The notes under the pieces: model-generated
Told to the model about the DNA's origin: nothing
Databases searched by the model: none
What the model saw: only the letters and a program-made list of their open reading frames with translations
Shown: positions 47,325-56,153 of the stretch, piece by piece
Layout of the letters: each line of letters begins with the position of its first letter
Numbering within the stretch: the first letter of the stretch is position 1
NCBI GenBank assembly: GCA_963813375.1
Contig: CAWEYT010000018.1
Coordinates: 120,854-184,853, forward strand
Source of the DNA: DASTFY01 sp963813375
Lineage (GTDB): Bacteria > Actinomycetota > Acidimicrobiia > Acidimicrobiales > Ilumatobacteraceae
Length of the DNA stretch: 64,000 nucleotides
Reading direction: 5' to 3'
Translations under genes and position numbers: made by a program

Positions 47325-47980
47325 TCCGCGTCGTGATCGTCGACGACCAGCCGGTGGTGCGGGCCGGGGTCGCTCGCATCCTCGGACCCGGCGACGGCTT
47401 CGAGGTGGTCGCCGAGTGCGGCGATGGCGACGAGGTCGTGGCCGCCGTCGACGAGCACCAGCCCGACGTCGTGTTGATGGACATCCGCATGCGCCGCGTC
47501 GACGGCGTCGCGGCCATCCGAGCGTTGTCGGCGGCCGGGAACCCGCCGCCGGTGCTGGTGCTCACGACGTTCGATGACGACGACGTGCTGTGGGACTCGC
47601 TCGACGCCGGTGCCGCCGGCTTCGTGCTGAAGGACGCCGCGGCGGAAGACATCATCGCCGCCGCGCGGGCGGTCGCCAACGGCGCCGCCTGGCTCGACCC
47701 GAAGGTCGCGCCGCGGGTGCTGCACGCCTTCCGGTCGAACGCACGACCGCGCATCGCCGAGGCGGCACGGATCGACGCCCTGACCGATCGTGAACACGAT
47801 GTCCTGCGCCACATGGCGAGAGGGGCGACGAACGCCGAGATCGCCGCCGCCCTGTTCGTCAGCGAACCCACCGTGAAGAGCCACATCGGCTCGATCTTCT
47901 CCAAGCTCGCCGTCCGTGACCGGGCGGCGGCGATCGTGTTCGCCTACGACCACGGCATCGTCGACCCCCGGGCCGGCTGA
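47321..47980 (+). CDS. NarL/LuxR-family response regulator
   Basis: 219 residues. Receiver: VVIVDDQPVVRAGVARIL, phospho-Asp in VVLMDIRMRRVDG, Lys in FVLKDAA. C-terminal LuxR HTH: LTDREHDVLRHMARGATNAE, FVSEPTVKSHIGSIFSKL. No frame breaks. Probably controls the ABC exporter that follows 86 bases downstream. Confidence 0.93.
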   Translation: MIRVVIVDDQPVVRAGVARILGPGDGFEVVAECGDGDEVVAAVDEHQPDVVLMDIRMRRVDGVAAIRALSAAGNPPPVLVLTTFDDDDVLWDSLDAGAAGFVLKDAAAEDIIAAARAVANGAAWLDPKVAPRVLHAFRSNARPRIAEAARIDALTDREHDVLRHMARGATNAEIAAALFVSEPTVKSHIGSIFSKLAVRDRAAAIVFAYDHGIVDPRAG

Positions 47981-47991
47981 GCGGGCCACCG

Positions 47992-48007
47992 TCCACCCAC
48001 GGGTGGA
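47992..48007. promoter_or_regulatory. Palindrome between regulator and ABC exporter
   Basis: TCCACCC-AC-GGGTGGA, perfect 7-bp arms, 12 bases after the response regulator stop and 60 before the ABC start. Could be the regulator's binding site or a short terminator hairpin. Confidence 0.5.
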
Positions 48008-48066
48008 GATGGGGAATCGACCGTGGACCGAGGCGCCCGAGGGGCGGAGCGTGCACGATCGCCTCC

Positions 48067-49022
48067 ATGACGATCACGATGACGACCACCCCGATGGAGG
48101 CGCCGCTCACCACCGACGAACCCGTCGTGTCGGTCGACGGGCTCGTGAAGCGCTACGGGACGACCGAGGTCGTGCGCGGCGTCTCGTTCTCCGTCCATCG
48201 GGGCGAGCTGTTCGGACTCCTCGGCACCAACGGCGCCGGCAAGACGACCACCGTGGAGATCCTCCAGGGCCTTCGCCGCGCCGACGGCGGCACCGTTCGG
48301 GTCCTCGGCCTCGACCCCGCCGTGGCCGGGGACCGGCTGCGGCGCCGCATCGGTGCCCAACTGCAGAACGCCGCCCTGCCCGAGCGGATGCGGGTCGGCG
48401 AGGCGCTGCGCCTGTTCGCGGCCCTGCACCCGACCCCCCGCCCGACCGCCGAGCTGATCGACGAGTGGCAGCTCGGACCGCTGCTGCGGCGGCCACTACG
48501 GTGCGCTCTCCGGCGGCGAGCGGCAACGGCTGTTCGTCGCCCTCGCCCTCGTCGGCCGTCCCGAGATCGTCTTCCTCGACGAGCTCACCCAGAACCTCGA
48601 CCCGCTGGCCCGCCGCCACACCTGGGACGTCATCCGCCACGTCCGCGACGCCGGCACCACCGTTGTGCTCGTCACCCACGACGTCGAGGAGGCCGAGCGC
48701 CTGTGCGACCGCATCGTCGTCATGGACCGCGGGCGGGTGGTCGCCGACGGCACGCCGACGGCGATCGTCGAGGAGCTCGGCGGCACGGCGACCGTGCGCT
48801 TCACCGACGCCGACCTCGACGCCCGCACGCTCCGCGGCCTGCCCGGCGTCGACTCCGTCCGTCGGCACGGCCCGGAGATCCAAGTCGATCGGCACCGGTC
48901 CGCTGCTCGCCTACGTCGGCGCCCACCTCGTCGCCCTCGGCCGACCACCCCTCGACCTGCGCGTCCAACGCCCGTCGCTCGAAGACCGCTTCGTCGCCCT
49001 CACCAAGGAGTCAACGTCATGA
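48067..49022 (+). CDS. ABC exporter ATP-binding protein
   Basis: About 317 residues after two repairs (Arg CGG+C near 48489, Val GTC+G near 48891). Walker A GTNGAGKTT, signature ALSGGERQRLFVALAL, Walker B IVFLDELTQNLDP (DEL rather than DEP), H-loop VTHDVEEAERL, and a C-terminal DrrA-like extension. ATG 48079 is an alternative start. Overlaps the permease start by 4 bases. Confidence 0.9.
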
Positions 49023-49893
49023 CCGCCATCACGGCCCACCCACCGCTCGATGCGGTCCGTCCGGCCGGCACCCTCCGCACCGTCGCCCTGCTCACCCGCA
49101 CCGAGCTGCGACTGTTGCGGCGCGAACCCGGGGTGCTCGTCGGGCTGATCGCCTTCCCCGCCGTCACCGTGCTCATCCTCGCCGGCGTGTTCGGCTCCGA
49201 CGCCCGACCCCGAGTTCGGCGGCGTCGTGCCGAGCGAGCACTACATCGTCGGCTACGTCGGCGTCGTCCTCGCCTCGATGGGCCTCGTCACACTCCCCGC
49301 CACCCTGGCCGCAACACCGCGAACGAGGCGTGCTGCGCCGCTACCGCGCCTCCGGGGTCGGCGGCCGGCGCCCTCGTCGCCAGCCACATCGTCGCTCGGA
49401 GCGATCCTCGGCACCGCTGGCCAGCGCGCTCGTGCTCGCCGTCGGCGCCGCCGTCTACGGCGTCCCCGCCCCTGAGGATCCGGCTGCCGCCATCGCCTGG
49501 TTCGTCGCCGGGCTGGCCTGCTTCATCGCCATCGGCGGCGCGCTCGGCATGCTCATGCCCAGCAGCCGGGCCGCCAACGCCCTCGGCAACCTCGTGTTCG
49601 TTCCGATGTTCCTGCTCGGCGGCGGCGGCCCGCCACGCGACGTGATGACCGGCCCGATGCAGACCCTGTCCGACGTGCTCCCGCTCAGCCACCTCGTCGG
49701 AGGGCTGCGCCTCTCCTGGCTCGGCGCCACCGACGACCCGCACATGCTGCTGTGGCCGGTGATCGTCGCCTTCGTCGCCGTCGCATTCGCCGTGCGCGCC
49801 TCCCGACACGGAAGTACCAACGGCTGGCGCGCGGGACGCGAGCTCCGGAACCGGCAGCAGTCCACACTGCAGTACGCATGGGAGTCGGGGTGA
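49019..49893 (+). CDS. ABC-2 type exporter permease
   Basis: 289 residues after five double-base repairs (875 minus 5 divides by three). About six TM helices. Family landmarks after repair: TELRLLRREPGVLVGLIAFP, QHRERGVLRRYRASGV, GGGGPPRDVMTGPMQ and LPLSHLVGGLRLSWLG. Partner of the preceding ATPase; such pairs export drugs, lipids or peptides in actinobacteria under NarL-type control. Confidence 0.85.
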
Positions 49894-49912
49894 CGGCCGC
49901 TGTGGTCGCCGG

Positions 49913-50857
49913 CTAGGACAGGTGGGCGAGGATGCGGCGGCAATGGGCCGTGATGGTGTGGCCGCCGTGTCCTTCGTCGTCGACGATGACGAGTTGACAG
50001 CTGGGCCAGGCCTGCTGCAGCCGCCACGGGGCATCGAGGGGGCTGCTGACGTCGAGCCGCCCGTGGATGAGCCAGCCGGGGATCCCGGCGAGCCGGTCGG
50101 CGTTGCCTCACGATCTCGTCGGGTCCGAGCCAGGAGTCGTGACGCCAGCAGTGGGTGACCTGTCGGGCGAAGCCGAGCCGGAACGCCGGGTCCTGGTAGC
50201 GGGGGTTCGGTGTGGCGCCCGGGGTCGTGGCGACGTGGGCGTCCTCCCAGCGGCACCACGCCACCGCGGCCGCTTCCCGAGTGGCAGGGTCGGGATCCAT
50301 CAGCAGACGGTGGTAGGCGTCGACCAGTCGAAGACGCACGCAGCTCGACAGGGACGTGGTTGCAGAAGGCGTGCCACTCCGCCGGGAAGAACCGGCCGGC
50401 GTGCACGGTGAGCCAGTCGACCTCGGCGGCCGTACCAGTGCTGACCGCGGCGAGTACCACTGCGATCACCCGATCGGGGTGACGTTCGGCGTAGGTCGCG
50501 CCGAGCACCGATCCCCACGAGAGCCCGAACACGACCCAACGGTCGATGCCCAGATGCTCTCGCAGTTGCTCGATATCAGCGACGTGGTGGTCCATGTCGA
50601 TGCTGTCCCAGTCCACGTCCTCCCCGCTGGCGTGCGGTGTGCTTCGCCCGGCAGCCCGCTGATCGAACAACACGGCCCGATGTCGTTGTGGATCGAAGTA
50701 CCGCCGCGCCTGAGGCGTGCAACCCGAGCCCGGCCCGCCGTGCAAGTACACCACCGGAGTTCCGTCGAGCGCGACCCACCTGCTGGTAGTAGAGGACATG
50801 GCCGTCGCCGACCTCGAGACCTCCCGCTGCGAACGGCTCGGCCGATCCCTCGCTCAT
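49913..50857 (-). CDS. pip: Proline iminopeptidase (prolyl aminopeptidase)
   Basis: About 313 residues after three repairs (Arg CGC+G near 50810, Arg CGT+G near 50328, AGG+C near 50122). Alpha/beta hydrolase: oxyanion VVYLHGGPGSGCTP, FDQRAAGRSTPHA, nucleophile GLSWGSVLGATYA, His in DDEGHGG. The HGGPG and GxSWG motifs identify the S33 family, which releases N-terminal proline. ATG 50857; a GTG one codon earlier is possible. Divergent from the nucleotidyltransferase. Confidence 0.87.
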
Positions 50858-50977
50858 CACCGTGAGTATGTCCGCAGCCTGATCGCGTCCTGTTCCCTCG
50901 AGCCCGGCCGGTGGTGCGGGAGGGCCGGTGTCGTTGATGTGATGTGCTGAGCACCGGATTGGCGATGGGATGGCCCA

Positions 50978-51760
50978 ATGCGTGACCCGGACGAAGGCGT
51001 CGATCCGGCTGGATTGATCGTCACCGGTGTCGGCCCTGAACGTGTTCCGGCACCGTTCGGCTCGGTGGTCGATGCCGCGACGAAAGCCGTGGCCACGACC
51101 GGCGCCGGGCGGTCGTTGTACCTGTACGGGTCGGTCGCGACAGGCTTGGCGAAGACCCCGACCTCCGACGTCGACCTGCTCACCTTCGGGATGGACACGG
51201 AACGCGCCGAGGCCCTAGCGCAGCGCCTTTCGCAGGAATTCGCTGATCGCTGCCGATCGGTGGACATCGCCGTCGCACAACCATCCGACCTGGTCGGCAG
51301 CGGCGATGCGGCGTACGGCAACCGGGTGTTCCTGCGCCACTACTGCGTTCATCTGTGCGGCCCAGCGCTGCACGAGGGCTTGCCTGACTTCCCGGCCGAT
51401 CAGCGGGCGGTGAGGGGTCTCAACGGTGATATCGACCTCCATGCCCGGCGTTGGCGATCCGAGTTGCAGGCTGGGTGCGTCCCCGCCGTGTTGGGGCGGC
51501 GAGTGGCTCGCAAGAGCCTCCTGGCCACCGCCGGGTTGGTCAGCGTCCACGACCACACGTGGACCACCGATCGCCAGTCGGCTGCCCAGCGGTGGAGCGA
51601 GATCGAGCCGGCGTGGGCCGCGTCGCTGACCGAGTTGTCGGCCTGGAGCGAATCGTGGCATCAACCCACGGCACACACGGTCGCGAACGCGCTCGACGGT
51701 TATGTCGCTCACCTCATCGACACCTTCTCCACCATGGTCGGGCTGTGGGGCAGCGACTGA
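50978..51760 (+). CDS. Nucleotidyltransferase-fold protein
   Basis: 260 residues. SLYLYGSVATGLAKTPTSDVDLL is the Pol beta superfamily motif GSX10DXD (residues about 48-69), with the third Asp in VDIAV. The rest is helical. Related to aminoglycoside/spectinomycin nucleotidyltransferases and MNT antitoxin-type proteins; no HEPN partner gene is adjacent. Substrate unknown. Confidence 0.78.
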   Translation: MRDPDEGVDPAGLIVTGVGPERVPAPFGSVVDAATKAVATTGAGRSLYLYGSVATGLAKTPTSDVDLLTFGMDTERAEALAQRLSQEFADRCRSVDIAVAQPSDLVGSGDAAYGNRVFLRHYCVHLCGPALHEGLPDFPADQRAVRGLNGDIDLHARRWRSELQAGCVPAVLGRRVARKSLLATAGLVSVHDHTWTTDRQSAAQRWSEIEPAWAASLTELSAWSESWHQPTAHTVANALDGYVAHLIDTFSTMVGLWGSD

Positions 51761-51835
51761 GGCCGCAACGTCCGCGGCGCCTCGGAAGCGGCGCCGCTCC
51801 CTATAGGGTTCGCGCTACTACCTCAGGGGGTCAAC

Positions 51836-52108
51836 ATGCCTGTCCTCATGATCGGTGAGGTGCCGAACCTGACCGAGGAGATCTACGGCAGCATGCTCGG
51901 GCAGATGATGCCCGGGCTTCGGGCTGCGAGTGGCTTCATCGCACACTCAGGCGGTCCGAGCCCGGCGGGCGGGTGGCGCGTTGTGGAGATGTGGGAGTCC
52001 GAGGCTGACGGTCAGCGCTGGTTCGACGAGAACGTCAGACCCAACCTTCCGCCTGACATCGTCCCGACCCGCACCTACTACCCGCTGCACAGCGCTTTCA
52101 CCGCTTAG
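51836..52108 (+). CDS. Dimeric alpha/beta-barrel (ABM-like) protein
   Basis: 90 residues: PVLMIGEVPNLTEEIYGSML, GFIAHSGGPSPAGGWRVVEM, WESEADGQRWFDENVRPNLP. The size and ferredoxin-like pattern match antibiotic-biosynthesis-monooxygenase-like or DUF1330-like proteins. AGGGGG sits eight bases before the ATG. TATAGG near 51803 may be its -10. Confidence 0.72.
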   Translation: MPVLMIGEVPNLTEEIYGSMLGQMMPGLRAASGFIAHSGGPSPAGGWRVVEMWESEADGQRWFDENVRPNLPPDIVPTRTYYPLHSAFTA

Positions 52109-52185
52109 CGCAGCGACCCCGACCCGGGGCTGCTCACCGTACTGCTGATCTTGTGGTTGTGTCGGTTGATGCCGGAAGGCAGCAG

Positions 52186-52989
52186 TCAGCCGAGGAAGTC
52201 CCTCACCAGTGACATCGTCTGGTCGGGCTGCTCCACCTGCGGGATGTGCCCGCACTTGTCGATGATCTCGACCCGGCTATCGGGGATTCGCGCGCCGAAC
52301 TCAGCCGCGTACTCCGACGAGATCAACGCGTCTTGCTTGCCCCAGATGATGAGCGTGGCTGCTTGGATCCGATGGAGTCGCTTGGCCAGCCCCTTGTCGG
52401 GCACGGGCCAGACGAACTTCGAGGTGCACCCGGTGGACCAGCTCATACCCACGATTGCGGCAATCGCGGCCTCGGGATCGTCTGGCGGCGTGAACATCGC
52501 CCGGGCGGCGTCGCCGTCAGGCTGGTGGAACAACAGGCTCGGGAGTTCGTCAGGCGCCGTGGCGACCCAGTTCGCGACCGGATGGTCGTCGAGCCATAGC
52601 CCGATCGGGTCGAGCACGACGACACGGCTGAACAAGGACGGGAAGTGCGCCGCCAGCTCGAGGGCCAACATGCCTCCGAAGGACTGCCCGACTACCGTCG
52701 CACCGCCGATACCGAGCGCTCGGATGGTCTCGTCGTAGATCAGAACGAGATCCCAGAGGTCGTCGACCTTCGCGATGTCGTGGGGCTTGCCCGGAACCGT
52801 GCCGGGAACGAACGGCGCGTAGACGGTATGAGCCCCGGCCAGCTGCTCGAGGAACGGATCCCACAGCATCCCGCCCGCGGCGTGCAGATAGACGAGCGGT
52901 GGGCCCTCCCCGGCGACCTGTACGGTCATGTCCAGCTGCGACCCCCAGACGGGGACAACGCGCTCGGTGATCTTCAGTGGGGTGGTCAT
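52186..52989 (-). CDS. Alpha/beta hydrolase
   Basis: 267 residues. PLVYLHAAGGMLWD (oxyanion), nucleophile VVGQSFGGMLALELA, Asp in IIWGKQDALI, His in KCGHIPQVEQPD. No frame breaks. The ATG is two bases after the LLM stop, so it is co-translated with that oxidoreductase; together they may degrade one compound. Similar to meta-cleavage-type hydrolases, not assignable further. Confidence 0.87.
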   Translation of the reverse strand: MTTPLKITERVVPVWGSQLDMTVQVAGEGPPLVYLHAAGGMLWDPFLEQLAGAHTVYAPFVPGTVPGKPHDIAKVDDLWDLVLIYDETIRALGIGGATVVGQSFGGMLALELAAHFPSLFSRVVVLDPIGLWLDDHPVANWVATAPDELPSLLFHQPDGDAARAMFTPPDDPEAAIAAIVGMSWSTGCTSKFVWPVPDKGLAKRLHRIQAATLIIWGKQDALISSEYAAEFGARIPDSRVEIIDKCGHIPQVEQPDQTMSLVRDFLG

Positions 52990-52990
52990 C

Positions 52991-54229
52991 TCAGACCTCG
53001 ACTGGCTCGGGAAGACCTGTCGGCCACCACCTGTTCTCCCAGTTGCCGTCGTCCCACACAGATTTCACGTGGGGCATCACCTCCTCGGCGAACATGTGGA
53101 TGTTCTTCATCGTCAGGTCGTGTGGCATGCCGCCCATCTGCAGCATGACCAGGAGATTGCCGATGCGGAACTCCTTGGCGAACTCGATGATCTGGTCGCG
53201 CACCGTTGACGGGCTCCCTGCGATGACCGACCGCGCCTCGGCCAGCCGCCCAAAGGTGGCATGCGAGAGCTCAGCGGCGAGTCCGAGATCGCCGGGGTCG
53301 CGGAGCAGCGTCTCCACTCCTCGCGGATCGACGTATCCCGGGAGGCCCAGGTAGTGGCCGGGGACGCTCCCGACACCTTGACGGAACGCCTTCTCGACAT
53401 ACCGCCCGTACTCCACCTCGGCCCGCTCGTCGGTCTCGGCCACCACGACGTTCTGAACGAAGCCGACACGATACGGATTCCTGGGAAGGCCGTTCTCGTC
53501 GACCAGTCCCCAGTAGCGATCAAAGATGCGCTGCGCGGTCAGCGTCGGGCCGAACCAGCCGAGGTAGACGAACGCATGATCCTGATCGATGGTCCATTGC
53601 ATGGTGCTCGGTGATCCTGACCCCGGCACCCACACCGGCGGCCGAGGCCGCTGCAGAGGACGCGGCCACGAGTTCACCAAGGAGTACTGGGAGAACCGAC
53701 CGTTCCACGTGAACGGCGCCTCGTCGGTCCACGAGCGGAACATCAACTCGACGGCCTCCCGATATCGATCGCGGGTTTCGACCGTTGGGATCCCGTTGTT
53801 GAGGTTCGCGTCGTAGCTCAAGCCGACGGGGAGACCGGCGACGAGCCGACCTCCGCTCATCACGTCCAGCATCGCGTACTCCTCCGCGATGCGGAGCGGC
53901 TCGGTGGTCTTGCCGAGTGATCGCCCCAACACGATCAACGCGGTCTCGGGTCGTTCGCTCCGAATCGCGTGCGCCAGCACCGCCGCCGGCAGGTTGGGGT
54001 TCGGTGTGATGTCGTACGACGTTTGGCCGTGCTCGGTCACCGCCACGCCGTCGAACCCGGCGCGCACACCGGCGAGCAACTCGTCGATGAACCACTGATA
54101 CGAGTCGAACATCTTCCCCGGCTCGACCAGCTCGGCGTACGGCGGCCTCACGACTGATGGGATGCCGCTGTCCTCGAAGCCAGCTGGCATGAAGCGATAC
54201 GGAGCCTGTTGGAACAGGTTCACCTTCAT
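52991..54229 (-). CDS. LLM-class flavin-dependent monooxygenase (long form)
   Basis: 412 residues. Starts MKVNLFQQAPYRFMP; VAVTEHGQTSYDITPNPNLP carries the conserved EHG; LGRSLGKTTEPLRIAEEYAM and LDVMSGGRLVAGLPVGLSYD are the flavin-binding core. This long group resembles FMN-dependent alkanal/terpenoid monooxygenases needing a reductase partner. The frame stays open further upstream, but ATG 54229 begins the fold. Upstream gene of the hydrolase pair. Confidence 0.87.
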   Translation of the reverse strand: MKVNLFQQAPYRFMPAGFEDSGIPSVVRPPYAELVEPGKMFDSYQWFIDELLAGVRAGFDGVAVTEHGQTSYDITPNPNLPAAVLAHAIRSERPETALIVLGRSLGKTTEPLRIAEEYAMLDVMSGGRLVAGLPVGLSYDANLNNGIPTVETRDRYREAVELMFRSWTDEAPFTWNGRFSQYSLVNSWPRPLQRPRPPVWVPGSGSPSTMQWTIDQDHAFVYLGWFGPTLTAQRIFDRYWGLVDENGLPRNPYRVGFVQNVVVAETDERAEVEYGRYVEKAFRQGVGSVPGHYLGLPGYVDPRGVETLLRDPGDLGLAAELSHATFGRLAEARSVIAGSPSTVRDQIIEFAKEFRIGNLLVMLQMGGMPHDLTMKNIHMFAEEVMPHVKSVWDDGNWENRWWPTGLPEPVEV

Positions 54230-54667
54230 ACGAGTGCGTGTCCTTCCCCCAGAACCACCAACGCTTGCACTGCGGGATCCCCACGTTCGGCGGTAAGCGC
54301 TTGGACTTCTGGTCACCGTAACCGAGCGCGCAGGCGGGGCCGCGGCCCAACCGGGAGGCCTTCCACGCGCACATCAACCGCGGGTATCGGTGAGCACCAG
54401 ACCCGCCGTCTGTCGAGCGCTCACAGAATGTGGCGATCACCGAGAGTCGCGTTCTGTGATCAGCGACAGTCGCGGTCCCCCAGGTCTCGCTGCGCACGTG
54501 CGCTGATCGGGAGCCGCTGTCACGTCGTGGTGACGCACCGTTTCAAAGAGAACATCGTGGGTTGCCGGGAGGGGCTGTGTCGGCAACGCGCCGATGTTCG
54601 TGGCGACGGCGATGAGGATATTTCAAGCCACTATCGGTCAGCATTGGACCGCACTAGCATCGTCGCG
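54230..54667. other. Intergenic region with inverted and direct repeats
   Basis: 438 bases between divergent genes. TCACAGAA (54421-54428) and TTCTGTGA (54452-54459) are perfect 8-bp arms 23 bases apart. GATCACCGAGAGTCGCG (54435-54451) recurs as GATCAGCGACAGTCGCG (54458-54474). TAGCAT at 54655-54660, seven bases before ATG 54668, is a leaderless -10. 54240-54390 has no convincing gene. Confidence 0.5.
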
Positions 54668-55609
54668 ATGTCGGGAACTGGAGATGAAGCACCAGCGGCT
54701 TCAGTAGCTGCGAATACCGGAACCGAGCCGCCGGAGACTGAGACCGACGAGTACCTCTTGCGCAGCTATCGGTATCTCCGGCTTGCCATTGTGATACTGC
54801 TGGTCGCACTCGCTGCTGCCCTTATCGGACAGCTGGCGAGTGCCGGTTGCATCGAAGGCTCGATCAGCGCCTATTACTACACGCCAGTCCACGGTCTTTT
54901 CATCGGTTCGCTCGTCGCCACTGGGGCCGCGATGGTCGCCCTCAAGGGCCGCACCACGGTGGAGGACACGTTCTTCAACGTCGCAGGCCTGCTCGCGCCG
55001 GTCGTGGCATTCGTGCCAACGACTCGACAAGCACGGCTGTGTGATGGCACATCTCTCCCACTCACCGTCGACCGCGACGACCTCGTGCCAAACTCGCTCA
55101 TCGCACTGCTCGCCGCCGGCCTGACGATCCTGATCGTCACCGCGATCGTCGCCACGCGTCACAAGACGCTCAAGAAGGAGGCTGACTCGTTCGGGCGCTC
55201 GCTCCGTACCGGCGTGGCACCGGCCGCGGTGCTGACGATCGCCGCGCTCGTAACCGTTATCGGTTTCAACCAGCCGCTGTATACGTTCATGCACTTCGGT
55301 GCCGCCGTCGGATTGTTCGCCGCGATCTTCCTTGCGATCGGATCGCTGCTCAGCGAGAAGTTCCACCGGTTGCTTCACTACATGCTGACCTGGACGAAAC
55401 CGACCGCGAAATATCGCGAGCCAGCACCGAAGTACTACCGCAGCTACAAATGGACGCTGATCGCGACGGTTCCTTTGGTAGTCGCGGCTGGACTCTCGGG
55501 TAGCTCCTGGATCTTCTGGGTCGAGGTCGTCGGCATCGCCTCATTCACGGTGTTCTGGATCATCCAGACCGCAGAACTCTGGGACCGGTTGCCCGAACCG
55601 ACTCCCTGA
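54668..55609 (+). CDS. Multi-pass membrane protein, unknown (DUF998/Frag1-like)
   Basis: 313 residues with about seven TM helices (first at about 38-60: LAIVILLVALAAALIGQLA). GSISAYYYTPVHGLFIGSLVATGAAMVALKG is shared with a family of actinobacterial integral membrane proteins. Two cysteines (about 62 and 122) face the same side. Lower GC and no frame breaks compared with the 42-50 kb region. Function unknown. Confidence 0.75.
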   Translation: MSGTGDEAPAASVAANTGTEPPETETDEYLLRSYRYLRLAIVILLVALAAALIGQLASAGCIEGSISAYYYTPVHGLFIGSLVATGAAMVALKGRTTVEDTFFNVAGLLAPVVAFVPTTRQARLCDGTSLPLTVDRDDLVPNSLIALLAAGLTILIVTAIVATRHKTLKKEADSFGRSLRTGVAPAAVLTIAALVTVIGFNQPLYTFMHFGAAVGLFAAIFLAIGSLLSEKFHRLLHYMLTWTKPTAKYREPAPKYYRSYKWTLIATVPLVVAAGLSGSSWIFWVEVVGIASFTVFWIIQTAELWDRLPEPTP

Positions 55610-56011
55610 ATCGAGTGGCAGTGTAGTGCCGGTCGAGCTCGAACGTGCGCTCGGTGAACGCGGACTGCCGGGCCGGGGCGGTTGCAGCCTGTCTTCCACC
55701 GCGTCGGAGGCACGACATCTCGAGCGTTGGCAGGAGCGTCTCGACCGACGCCCAGCGTGTGGTGACGCGGCCGGTGACTACTCGGCCGACGATGCCCCTG
55801 ATCCACTGGTCTGTGACGCGAGATCGGGTGGGCTCATACCGCCCATACCGCACCGCCTGCGGGGAGCGCATGCGGGACGCGCAATTCGACGCTGGCGGGA
55901 TCGAGGGCCACCGACTGGGACGACGTCGCCGATATTGAAGGATCTGGAACTCGGCGCCGGTACCGTCTCATCGGCGGTCCACGACCCTGAGCGGGACCAC
56001 CGAGGAGACCG
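55610..56011. other. Intergenic region
   Basis: 402 bases without a supported gene on either strand. The last part (55935-56010) is the likely leader of the micro-ORF: TTGAAG at 55935 and TACCGT at 55961 could be promoter boxes, though 20 bases apart. Confidence 0.4.
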
Positions 56012-56113
56012 ATGCCCCGCAACTCTGGCAACACGCGGCGGCCGACTAAGTCAGCCCGTCGTCGCATGTCCCTCAATGCACGCCGCTCGGCTACCAAGAA
56101 AGACAAGAAGTAG
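56012..56113 (+). CDS. 33-residue highly basic micro-protein
   Basis: ATG at 56012 with GAGGAGA five bases upstream, stop at 56111-56113. Thirteen of 33 residues are Arg or Lys (for example KSARRRMSL and ATKKDKK), no hydrophobic core, so nucleic-acid or ribosome binding is plausible. It is followed 11 bases later by a strong hairpin, giving a complete one-gene unit. No known ribosomal mini-protein matched from memory. Confidence 0.5.
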   Translation: MPRNSGNTRRPTKSARRRMSLNARRSATKKDKK

Positions 56114-56123
56114 CCCGTGGCTG

Positions 56124-56153
56124 ACCGGCCCCTCCCTCTCGGCGGGGGCCGGT
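56124..56153 (+). terminator. GC-rich terminator hairpin after micro-ORF
   Basis: ACCGGCCCC (56124-56132) pairs perfectly with GGGGCCGGT (56145-56153) around a 12-base loop. No T-run follows, as usual in this GC range. Confidence 0.6.

Noticed and set aside
1888..50857. Programmed ribosomal frameshifting as the cause of the many interruptions
   Set aside because: No shared slippery sequence or downstream structure. Sites occur in unrelated genes on both strands, up to fifteen per gene, and all fit a duplicated wobble base.
46153..50857. A block of decaying pseudogenes
   Set aside because: Real pseudogenes would show mixed indels, stops and lost motifs. Here every break is +1, residues around it are conserved and catalytic motifs are complete.
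50978..51760. MNT/HEPN toxin-antitoxin module
   Set aside because: The nucleotidyltransferase is 260 residues and the next gene is an ABM-like barrel protein. No HEPN domain is adjacent on either side.
54240..54410. Short coding fragment in the gap upstream of the membrane protein gene
   Set aside because: A readable stretch of about 20 codons is interrupted by stops and matches no family I recognise.
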